Positions 16,228 through 22,448 of a DNA stretch of 24,339 nt are shown in pieces. Under the pieces are notes generated by a model. It was not told the origin of the DNA and ran no database searches. It saw nothing but the letters and a program-made list of their open reading frames with translations. Each line of letters begins with the position of its first letter. Position 1 is the first letter of the stretch. The translations under genes were made by a program, and so were the position numbers. The stretch spans positions 1 through 24,339 of the forward strand of contig CAAFNI010000158.1 in the NCBI GenBank assembly GCA_900764215.1, read 5' to 3'. The stretch comes from an uncultured Sutterella sp. GTDB lineage: Bacteria; Pseudomonadota; Gammaproteobacteria; Burkholderiales; Burkholderiaceae_F.

Positions 16228-16269
16228 CCGGGGTTGATCCCGGGGCGGCCGCTCTGCGCGGGACTTTTT
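16228..16269 (+). terminator. Probable terminator after the exoribonuclease gene
   Basis: CCGGG-GTTGAT-CCCGG (16228-16243) lies right after the stop, followed by a second small stem CCGC-TCTGC-GCGG and then GACTTTTT (T5 at 16265-16269). Neither stem alone is ideal, but together with the T-run they likely end the mpl-yqiA-rnb transcript. Confidence 0.45.
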
Positions 16270-16289
16270 GCGCCGTCCGCCCATAAATA
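16261..16289 (+). promoter_or_regulatory. Possible mgtE promoter
   Basis: TAAATA at 16284-16289 is the only AT-rich hexamer in the gap. A GGACTT 17 bases upstream is a poor -35. If used, transcription would begin near 16296, exactly at the start of the structured leader. Confidence 0.3.
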
Positions 16290-16295
16290 TTGAGC

Positions 16296-16406
16296 GGCGC
16301 CTACCCGAAGCCCTTGCTCTCGTGGTAGGCTCCCACCTGCAAAAAAAGCCATGACGGGTTCCGAGCCCCTCCCTTCAGGGGCTCTTCTAGTGTTTCGGAG
16401 AAGGTG
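16296..16406 (+). ncRNA. Structured cis-regulatory leader of mgtE (candidate attenuator)
   Basis: The leader contains the perfect arms GCCTACC (16299-16305) and GGTAGGC (16324-16330), an A7 run (16341-16347), and a perfect 8-bp stem-loop GAGCCCCT...AGGGGCTC (16363-16384) followed by TTCTAGTGTTT. GGCTC at 16328-16332 can instead pair with GAGCC at 16363-16367, which would open the terminator-like stem. These pairings are mutually exclusive, the hallmark of attenuators. I could not match it by eye to the M-box magnesium riboswitch, which is longer. The sensing ligand or trigger is inferred, not shown. Confidence 0.5.
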
Positions 16407-16407
16407 A
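16351..16407 (+). CDS. Candidate 18-residue leader peptide ORF upstream of mgtE
   Basis: ATG at 16351 opens an 18-codon frame, MTGSEPLPSGALLVFRRR, ending in TGA at 16405-16407; that A is also the first base of the mgtE ATG (TGATG). The frame runs through the terminator-like hairpin, and its last codons double as the mgtE Shine-Dalgarno. Glu-Pro-Leu-Pro at positions 5-8 recalls the acidic/proline runs of MgtL. Only an A-rich tract, not a true Shine-Dalgarno, precedes the ATG. A chance ORF of this size is quite possible. Confidence 0.35.
   Translation: MTGSEPLPSGALLVFRRR
16363..16395 (+). terminator. Terminator-like hairpin just before mgtE
   Basis: A perfect 8-bp stem with a CCCTTC loop (16363-16384) is followed by an interrupted T-rich tail. 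It ends 12 bases before the mgtE Shine-Dalgarno, so it does not mask the ribosome-binding site; premature termination or ribosome-dependent control fits better. Confidence 0.55.
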
Positions 16408-17897
16408 TGCCTCACAGTCTGAAGGATTACGACGAGCTGCATGACGGCCAGGGCCACCTTGTCCGCGACTCCGAAGAGGCCTCCCGCGCCCTCGAATGGG
16501 TGCAGCAGATTCTGGAAAAGGACCAGGAGGAGCATCGCGGAGGCGTCGAGCGCAAGGGCGGCGAGGACGACGAGGCGCTGCCCATCAGCGACGAGGCGGC
16601 TGCCGAGCTGCGGCGGCTGCTTGAGCCTCTTCATCCCGCCGACGTGGCCTGGATTCTCGAGGCGCTGCCGCTTGACGAGCGTCTGGCGGTTTGGAATCTG
16701 GTCAAGAGCGAGTCCGACGGCGACATTCTTGTCGAGGTCAACGACGGCGTTCGCGAAACCCTGATCGACGCCATGGCCCGCGCCGAACTCGTCGACGCCG
16801 TCGAAACGCTCGACACCGACGAGATCGCCGACCTGGTCGACGACCTGCCGCCCGACGTGATGGCGCAGGTTCAGGAGGGCCTCTCGCACGAAGAGCGCGC
16901 ACAGCTGCGCGCGGCCATGTCTTATCCGGAGGAGAGCGTCGGCGCGCGCATGGACTTCGAGATCGTGTCGATCCGCGAGGAGACGACGATCGAGCTCGTG
17001 CTGCGTTATCTGCGCCGCTTTGAGACGCTTCCCGACCACACCGACCAGGTCTTCGTGGTTGACCGCCTCGGACATCTCAAGGGCACGCTGTCGCTCTCGC
17101 AGATCCTGACGACGGATCCTGCCGTTCCCGTCAAGGATCTGATGCACACGGACATGCTGACCCTCAACCCGCTCGAGGATTCAAGCGACGCCGCTCAGGC
17201 CTTCGAGCGATACGACCTCGTGAGCGCGCCCGTGGTGGACGAGGCCGGCCGACTGGTGGGGCGTCTGACGGTCAACGAGATCGTGGACGTGATTCGAGAG
17301 GAGAGCGAAGAGGATGCCTTTGCGGCCGTCGGCCTTGACGACGAGCAGGACATCTTCGCCAGCGTTTGGGAGGCGGCCAGAAGCCGCTGGCTGTGGCTTG
17401 GCGTCAATCTCTGCACCGCATTCTTCGCCTCGCGCGTGATCTCCGCCTTCGACGGCACGATCGAGCGCGTGGTCGCGCTTGCCGCCCTGATGCCCATCGT
17501 GGCCGGCATGGCCGGCAATTCGGGCAACCAGACGCTTACGCTTTTGGTGAGGTCGCTGGCCATGGGCCAGGTGACCGAGGCCAACAAGTCGGATCTCATC
17601 AAGAAGGAGATTCTCGTCTCCGTCATCAACGGCATTCTCTGGGGGGCGATCGCGGGCTTGTGCGCCTGGGGACTTTACTGGGATTCCCCCGAGGGCAGGA
17701 TGCTGGGCCTCGTGATGTTCCTGGCCATGCTTCTCAACATCATCCAGGGCGCCGTGGTGGGGCTTGCCGTCCCGCTCATTCTGCGCTATTTCGGACGCGA
17801 TCCCGCCATGGGCGGATCGGTCCTGCTCACCTTCACGACCGACTCCGGGGGCTTTCTCATCTTTCTGGGGCTCGCCACCTTCTTCTTTGCGTCGTGA
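16407..17897 (+). CDS. mgtE: Magnesium transporter MgtE
   Basis: MgtE is a magnesium-gated Mg2+ channel of the inner membrane. The 496-residue protein has the cytoplasmic N domain (about 62-175), a pair of CBS domains (about 176-300) and five transmembrane helices (about 325-496). Pore motifs are visible: PIVAGMAGNSGNQT (363-376) and TTDSGGFLIFLG (477-488) with D479, the likely pore-lining Asp. I chose the ATG at 16407 rather than the overlapping GTG at 16404 because GGAG (16397-16400) is then 6 bases away. It is preceded by a structured leader and is convergent with the KTSC gene 19 bases away. Confidence 0.96.
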   Translation: MPHSLKDYDELHDGQGHLVRDSEEASRALEWVQQILEKDQEEHRGGVERKGGEDDEALPISDEAAAELRRLLEPLHPADVAWILEALPLDERLAVWNLVKSESDGDILVEVNDGVRETLIDAMARAELVDAVETLDTDEIADLVDDLPPDVMAQVQEGLSHEERAQLRAAMSYPEESVGARMDFEIVSIREETTIELVLRYLRRFETLPDHTDQVFVVDRLGHLKGTLSLSQILTTDPAVPVKDLMHTDMLTLNPLEDSSDAAQAFERYDLVSAPVVDEAGRLVGRLTVNEIVDVIREESEEDAFAAVGLDDEQDIFASVWEAARSRWLWLGVNLCTAFFASRVISAFDGTIERVVALAALMPIVAGMAGNSGNQTLTLLVRSLAMGQVTEANKSDLIKKEILVSVINGILWGAIAGLCAWGLYWDSPEGRMLGLVMFLAMLLNIIQGAVVGLAVPLILRYFGRDPAMGGSVLLTFTTDSGGFLIFLGLATFFFAS

Positions 17898-17916
17898 CGG
17901 CGGGCCCTGCAGGCAT

Positions 17917-18201
17917 TCAAAGGTCGCCGAACAGGCGCTTGAGATCGTCGGCGCTCCTTTTGCGGGCCGCCGGCGCGTCTCCTTCCGCCTTTGAAATTTC
18001 ACGGATCGTGTAGTTTTCCTCGATTTCGTCGTGCCAGTAGCTGCCCGGCGAACCCGAATTGAGAAAGCGGTCGGCGGCCTCCGGGCCGATGTTCTCGACG
18101 CGCACGAGCCTGTGCGTGTCGAATTCGACGTCAAGCTGGCGCGCTCTGATGTCGTAGCCTGCGGACAGAATGCCGCCGCGGTGAATGGGTCTGCGTTTCA
18201 T
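17917..18201 (-). CDS. KTSC domain protein
   Basis: A 94-residue cytoplasmic protein. Residues about 8-70 fit the KTSC domain pattern: GYDIRARQLDVEF, then GPEAADRFLNSGSPGSYWHDEIEENY, ending in a helix DDLKRLFGDL. KTSC domains are small and of unknown, possibly nucleic-acid-related, function. I chose the ATG at 18201 because AGGA precedes it at 9 bases and the domain begins just after; the longer frame to 18369 crosses promoter-like sequence. It is transcribed from a divergent region shared with the lytic transglycosylase gene. Confidence 0.75.
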   Translation of the reverse strand: MKRRPIHRGGILSAGYDIRARQLDVEFDTHRLVRVENIGPEAADRFLNSGSPGSYWHDEIEENYTIREISKAEGDAPAARKRSADDLKRLFGDL

Positions 18202-18241
18202 GCCAAGTGTCCTGAGGGGTGCTAAAACGATGGGTGATTCC

Positions 18242-18247
18242 ATTCTA
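18242..18247 (-). promoter_or_regulatory. Possible -10 element for the KTSC gene
   Basis: On the minus strand GATAGAATGG contains TAGAAT about 40 bases before the ATG. A TTGTCG lies upstream with a 20-base spacer, too long to be convincing. Confidence 0.35.
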
Positions 18248-18339
18248 TCCCTGACGCCGTGCCTTGCCGACAAGGGTAAACGCTTTGCCCAAAAGGCCGG
18301 AAGCTTGAGCCGGGCCATGCGTGGGGCGCTCTTTCGAAC

Positions 18340-18369
18340 TTGAAAAAGGGCGTGCTTTTTTGCTAGCAT
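18340..18369 (+). promoter_or_regulatory. Probable promoter of the lytic transglycosylase gene
   Basis: TTGAAA (18340-18345) and TAGCAT (18364-18369) are separated by 18 bases, a reasonable sigma-70 promoter and the best one in the window. Transcription would start near 18376, giving a 5' leader of about 113 bases. Confidence 0.55.
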
Positions 18370-18402
18370 CGCCCCCTAATCGAATACTAAAAAGGATTTG
18401 AG

Positions 18403-18437
18403 GCTCCTTCGGGAGCGGGAGACGCCGCAGTTCTCCC
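18403..18437 (+). promoter_or_regulatory. UUCG hairpin and second stem in the transglycosylase leader
   Basis: GCTCC-TTCG-GGAGC (18403-18416) is a perfect stem capped by a C(UUCG)G tetraloop, an exceptionally stable fold. Right after it, GGGAGA (18417-18422) and TCTCCC (18432-18437) form another perfect stem; GGGAG of the first stem can compete for the same partner. This suggests a structured 5' untranslated region. Confidence 0.5.
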
Positions 18438-18488
18438 CGCCGTCAGCCCTCCCTCAGGCCCTGATGCGCGGCTCGCAAGACAAACTTC

Positions 18489-19421
18489 ATGACCTTCAGC
18501 AGACAGCCTCGACAGCGCCGGAAGCTTCCGGCGGCGAATTTCAGGATTTCTCATTTCATGGCGGCAAGCGCTCTTGCCGCCATGCTCGGTGCGGCCGCGT
18601 TCTGGCCCGATTCGGACTTTGCAAGCACAGCGCCCTCTCTTTCGCGCGTGCAGGAAGATCTGGATGTCCGCGCGGCGTTCAAGCCGTCCGACGAGGCGCT
18701 CTCGGGCATGGCGCCCTCCCTGGCGCTGCTTGAGGGAACTGCGAAGATGCAGGAGGCCCCGGAAGAAACGCCCGAAGCGCTGACGGTCGAGTACGATGCC
18801 GTTCATGAAGGGAGTCCTCGCCATCTCGTGGCCGAATACATCAGCCGGACGTTTCGCATTCCGATGCGGGAAGCCCGTCAAATCACGGACTGGGCCGTGG
18901 AGATCGGCGAGGCCCGGGATCTTGATCCGCTTCTCATTCTTGCCGTCATCGGCACGGAGTCGAGCTTCAAGCCGACGGCCAGATCGCATGCGGGCGCCGA
19001 AGGCCTGATGCAGGTCATGACCAGCGTGCATGAGGCGAAGTTCGCTGCCTTCGGTGGGCGCGAAGCCGCCTTTGATCCCTACGCGAACATGGTGGTCGGC
19101 ACCGACATCCTTTCCTATCTGATTCAGCGCACGGGCAGCGTCAGGCGCGCCCTCAAGTGGTACAGCGGCGCGGCCAATCTTGAAAATGACCGGGGATACG
19201 GCGCGCGCGTGATGCGCGAGCACGGCCTGCTCGCCGTGGCGGCCGAAGGCCGCACGGATGCGGCCGTGAAGCTTCACCGCGCGGGCAAGGCGGCCAAAAG
19301 CGATGCCGGCAATGCCGCAAGGCTCGGCTTTGCGCGCTGGGTCAAGCTTTCCGAGCGGCAGGGAGACGCCGTTCGCGCCCGCAACGCAGGCTTGCAAGGC
19401 GAAGCCCGGAAGGCGTCCTGA
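18489..19421 (+). CDS. Secreted lytic transglycosylase (SLT domain)
   Basis: A 310-residue exported murein hydrolase. The N-terminus has a basic region (RQPRQRRK), then a hydrophobic stretch (about 20-38), consistent with a signal peptide or anchor. The SLT domain lies at about 112-235: AVIGTESSFKPTARS with catalytic E157, AEGLMQVM, and LKWYSGAAN near the end. It would cleave glycan strands in the periplasm, producing the anhydro-muropeptides recycled by AmpD and Mpl. No good Shine-Dalgarno precedes the ATG at 18489; an in-frame ATG at 18558 is an alternative but would drop the basic n-region. The stop lies 3 bases from the end of rsmE, which is convergent. Confidence 0.88.
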   Translation: MTFSRQPRQRRKLPAANFRISHFMAASALAAMLGAAAFWPDSDFASTAPSLSRVQEDLDVRAAFKPSDEALSGMAPSLALLEGTAKMQEAPEETPEALTVEYDAVHEGSPRHLVAEYISRTFRIPMREARQITDWAVEIGEARDLDPLLILAVIGTESSFKPTARSHAGAEGLMQVMTSVHEAKFAAFGGREAAFDPYANMVVGTDILSYLIQRTGSVRRALKWYSGAANLENDRGYGARVMREHGLLAVAAEGRTDAAVKLHRAGKAAKSDAGNAARLGFARWVKLSERQGDAVRARNAGLQGEARKAS

Positions 19422-19424
19422 TCC

Positions 19425-20177
19425 CTAGCGTTCTCCGTAGTCGCCCGTCAGGGTGTTGAGCCAGACGGCCGCGGCGATGCCGGCGGTTTCCGTTCTCAGC
19501 ACGCGGGGCCCCAGAAGCACGGCAAGCCATCCCGCCTCTTCGGCAAGCGAGATTTCCTCGGGAGAAAAGCCGCCCTCCGGCCCTACGGCGAAGGCAACCG
19601 ACCGTTCGTCGCCCGAGAGCCGCGTGCCGCGCAGGGCGCCGGGCGCGAGCATGAGCCTTCGGTCGGCCCGCGTCTGCGTCATCGCCTCCTTGAAGGAGGA
19701 GGCGCCGCGAATTTCGGGTACGACGTTGCGGCCGCACTGCTCCGCGGCCGATGCGGCGATGTCGAGCAGCTTCTGAATGCGCTTTTCAAGCCGCTCGCCG
19801 GCGAGCTTCGTCACGCTGCGCGCGGCCGGCGTCAGCACGATTTCGGAGACGCCCGTCTCGACGGCCTTTTCCACGATCCAGTCCAGCTTGTCGGGCGAGA
19901 CGAGCGCCTGCACGAGCGTCATGCGCACGGGAGGCTCGACGAGCGGCGTCTCCGTCGAGACGAGCGCAACGTAGGCGCCCTGTTGATCGAACCGGATGGG
20001 GCCGCGCCACTGCCGCCCCGTGCCGTTGAAGACGACCACCTCTTCGCCCGCGCGAAGGCGAAGGGCGCGTCCGGCGTGATGGGCGGCCTTCGCCGGCAGA
20101 ACGATTTCGGTCTTTTCGGCGAGAGCCTTGTTGAGTTCTTCGGCTTCGACGGCCACGTAAAAGCGCGGGGCTGCCAT
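19425..20177 (-). CDS. rsmE: 16S rRNA (uracil1498-N3)-methyltransferase RsmE
   Basis: RsmE is a SPOUT-fold SAM-dependent methyltransferase that modifies U1498 of 16S rRNA. The 250-residue protein has the N-terminal PUA-like domain (HHAGRALRLRAGEEVVVFNG), the central LVQALVSPDKLDWIVEKAVETGV, the AEQCGR segment, and the C-terminal knot with AVGPEGGFSPEEI and LGPRVLRTETAGIAA, all diagnostic. GGAG lies 5 bases before the ATG. It is convergent with the transglycosylase gene and divergent from tkt. Confidence 0.96.
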   Translation of the reverse strand: MAAPRFYVAVEAEELNKALAEKTEIVLPAKAAHHAGRALRLRAGEEVVVFNGTGRQWRGPIRFDQQGAYVALVSTETPLVEPPVRMTLVQALVSPDKLDWIVEKAVETGVSEIVLTPAARSVTKLAGERLEKRIQKLLDIAASAAEQCGRNVVPEIRGASSFKEAMTQTRADRRLMLAPGALRGTRLSGDERSVAFAVGPEGGFSPEEISLAEEAGWLAVLLGPRVLRTETAGIAAAVWLNTLTGDYGER

Positions 20178-20295
20178 GAGTGCTCCGTAAAACTGGAATG
20201 AAAACCTGAGGACACGCGGTTTTGACGCATGCCGGATCCGTGTGCGGAGAGACGTCCGACGCGGGTGCGTACGGGTGAGCCCCTCCTTTTGTTGC

Positions 20296-20301
20296 TAAAA
20301 T
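20296..20301 (+). promoter_or_regulatory. Probable -10 element of the tkt promoter
   Basis: TTGCTAAAATAATAG contains TAAAAT, the strongest -10-like match in the rsmE-tkt gap, about 108 bases before the tkt start. The -35 region is GC-rich and lacks a clear hexamer. Confidence 0.45.
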
Positions 20302-20318
20302 AATAGATTAAGTCAGAC

Positions 20319-20351
20319 TGCGGCGCATCAGCCTGCGAGGCATGGGCCGCA
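20319..20351 (+). promoter_or_regulatory. Nested hairpin in the tkt leader
   Basis: The outer arms TGCGGC (20319-20324) and GCCGCA (20346-20351) are perfect and enclose an inner stem GCCT-GCG-AGGC (20331-20341). It would lie at the very 5' end of a transcript from the TAAAAT promoter and could stabilise the mRNA. A pyrimidine-rich tract then runs toward the start. Confidence 0.45.
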
Positions 20352-20408
20352 TTGCCTTTTCGGGGTTCTCCTCCTTCCGGTTTTCTTCAATCCGCTCACA
20401 GAAATACT

Positions 20409-22421
20409 ATGACCTCTCAAGCCTCTGCTCAGATGATGGCCAACGCGATCCGCGCCCTCAGCATGGACGCCGTCCAGAAAGCCAAGTCCGGTCACCCGGG
20501 CATGCCCATGGGCATGGCCGATATCGCGACGGCCCTCTGGTCGCGTCACCTTCGTTTCAATCCGACGAATCCGAAGTGGACCGGCCGCGACCGCTTCATC
20601 CTCTCGAACGGCCACGGCTCGATGCTGCAGTACGCGCTGCTGCATCTCACCGGCTTTGACCTTTCGATCGACGATCTGAAGGCTTTCCGTCAGCTGCACA
20701 GCAAGACGCCGGGTCATCCGGAAGTGGACGTCACGCCGGGGGTTGAAACGACGACCGGTCCGCTCGGCCAGGGCATTGCCAACGGCGTGGGCATGGCGCT
20801 TGCCGAAAAGATGCTTGCGAGCGAATTCAACCGCGAGGGCTTTCCGGTCTTCGACAACCGCACCTACGTCTTCCTCGGCGACGGCTGCATGATGGAGGGC
20901 ATCAGCCACGAAGTCTGCTCGCTTGCAGGCGTCTGGAAGCTCAACAAGCTCATCGCCATTTACGACGACAACGGCATTTCGATTGACGGCGACGTCAAGG
21001 GGTGGTTCGGCGACGACACGCGCGGGCGCTTCGAAGCCTACGGCTGGAATGTGATCGGGCCGGTCGACGGCCACGACATCGACGCCGTGGACGCCGCCAT
21101 CGCCGAGGCCAAGCGCTCCGAAGAGAAGCCCACCCTCATCATCGCCCGCACCACCATCGGCAAGGGTTCTCCCAACCGCCAGGGCACCGCCAAGGTGCAC
21201 GGCGAAGCGCTCGGCGACGAAGAAATCGCCGCCACCCGCGCCGCCATCGGCTGGCCCTACTCGCCCTTTGAAGTTCCGCAGGAAGTCTATGACGCCTGGG
21301 ACCATCGCGCCGAAGGCGCCCGCATCGAGGCCGAGTGGCAGAAGATGTTCGAGGGCTACGCCGCCCGGTATCCGGAACTTGCCGCGGAACTCAAGCGCCG
21401 TCTCGCGGGCGAGCTCCCCGAGAACTGGTCCGAAACCGTGATGGACGCGCTCTGTGCGGCCGAGGAGGCCGCCGAGACCGTCGCCACCCGCAAGGCGAGC
21501 CAGAAGGCGCTCAATGCGCTGGCGCCGGCGCTTCCCGAACTGCTCGGCGGCTCCGCCGACCTGACGGGGTCGAACCTCACGAACTGGACCGGCGTCAAGT
21601 CGCTCAACAGCGGGGACTTCCTTGCGCGCCACATCAGCTACGGCGTTCGCGAGTTCGGCATGTCCGCCATCATGAACGGCATTGCGCTCTACGGCGGCTT
21701 CATCCCGTACGCGGCCACGTTCCTGACGTTCTCCGACTATTCCCGCAACGCCCTGCGCATGTCCTCCCTCATGAAGCAGCGCGTCATCAACGTCTTCACG
21801 CACGACTCGATCGGCCTGGGCGAGGACGGTCCGACGCATCAGTCCGTCGAGCACGTGCCGAGCCTGCGCCTCATTCCGGGCATGCACGTCTGGCGTCCCG
21901 CCGACACGGTCGAAACGATCGTCGCCTGGGCGAGCGCCATCGAGCGCCGCCACGGTCCCTCCTGCCTCGTGTTCACGCGCCAGAACGTTCCGTTCCTTGA
22001 CCGCGACGAGGTGGACGCCGATGCAATCGCCCGCGGCGGCTACGTCGCCGCCGAAGCGCCCGCCGGCGCGGGCGAAGCCGAAGTGGTGCTCCTCGCCACG
22101 GGCTCCGAAGTCGGTCTGGCCATGAAGGCCCGCGCAGAACTCACGGCCCGCAACGTGCAGGTCCGCGTCGTCTCGATGCCCTGCACGAATCTCTTTGACG
22201 AACAGGACGAGGCGTATCGCAAGGCCGTGCTGCCCGAAGGCGTTCCCGTTCTGGCCATCGAGGCTTCCAAGTCGGACCTCTGGTACAAGTACTTCTCCGG
22301 CAGGGGCGCCGTGATCGGCGTCGACACCTTCGGCGAAAGCGCGCCGGCCGGCGTTCTCTGGGAACGCTTCGGCTTTACGGTTGAAAACGTGGTTGCCAAA
22401 GTTGAGCAGCTTCTCAAGTAA
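20409..22421 (+). CDS. tkt: Transketolase
   Basis: Transketolase moves two-carbon units between sugar phosphates using thiamine diphosphate. At 670 residues it is the normal length. Visible are H29 (KSGHPGMPMG), H69 (SNGHGSM), H103, the TPP motif GDG (157-159) through N188, H264, D384 (ADLTGSN), catalytic E415 (VREFGMSAIMNG) and H477 (EDGPTHQSVEH). I chose the ATG at 20409 because the family begins about here; the extension to 20352 is not protein-like. The Shine-Dalgarno is weak (CAGAAAT). gap follows after 27 bases, forming the tkt-gap-pgk cluster. Confidence 0.97.
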   Translation: MTSQASAQMMANAIRALSMDAVQKAKSGHPGMPMGMADIATALWSRHLRFNPTNPKWTGRDRFILSNGHGSMLQYALLHLTGFDLSIDDLKAFRQLHSKTPGHPEVDVTPGVETTTGPLGQGIANGVGMALAEKMLASEFNREGFPVFDNRTYVFLGDGCMMEGISHEVCSLAGVWKLNKLIAIYDDNGISIDGDVKGWFGDDTRGRFEAYGWNVIGPVDGHDIDAVDAAIAEAKRSEEKPTLIIARTTIGKGSPNRQGTAKVHGEALGDEEIAATRAAIGWPYSPFEVPQEVYDAWDHRAEGARIEAEWQKMFEGYAARYPELAAELKRRLAGELPENWSETVMDALCAAEEAAETVATRKASQKALNALAPALPELLGGSADLTGSNLTNWTGVKSLNSGDFLARHISYGVREFGMSAIMNGIALYGGFIPYAATFLTFSDYSRNALRMSSLMKQRVINVFTHDSIGLGEDGPTHQSVEHVPSLRLIPGMHVWRPADTVETIVAWASAIERRHGPSCLVFTRQNVPFLDRDEVDADAIARGGYVAAEAPAGAGEAEVVLLATGSEVGLAMKARAELTARNVQVRVVSMPCTNLFDEQDEAYRKAVLPEGVPVLAIEASKSDLWYKYFSGRGAVIGVDTFGESAPAGVLWERFGFTVENVVAKVEQLLK

Positions 22422-22448
22422 CAACAAAGACAGACAGAAGGATTAGAC

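Noticed and set aside
16296..16406. M-box magnesium riboswitch upstream of mgtE
   Set aside because: The TAGGCTCC segment is superficially similar to the M-box core, but the leader is too short and I could not find the remaining conserved loops. A covariance-model search would settle it.
14115..17147. A 1010-codon open frame antisense to the exoribonuclease and mgtE genes
   Set aside because: It lies opposite two secure genes, crosses the intergenic leader, has shadow-type composition (His/Arg/Gly/Asp-rich, no domains) and no ribosome-binding site. Long antisense frames are common in GC-rich DNA.
18202..18369. A longer KTSC protein starting at 18369
   Set aside because: The extra 56 residues have no domain character and overlap the promoter region of the divergent gene; the ATG at 18201 has a ribosome-binding site.
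20328..22427. A 699-codon open frame antisense to tkt
   Set aside because: Mirror frame of a fully conserved transketolase; no plausible start signal.
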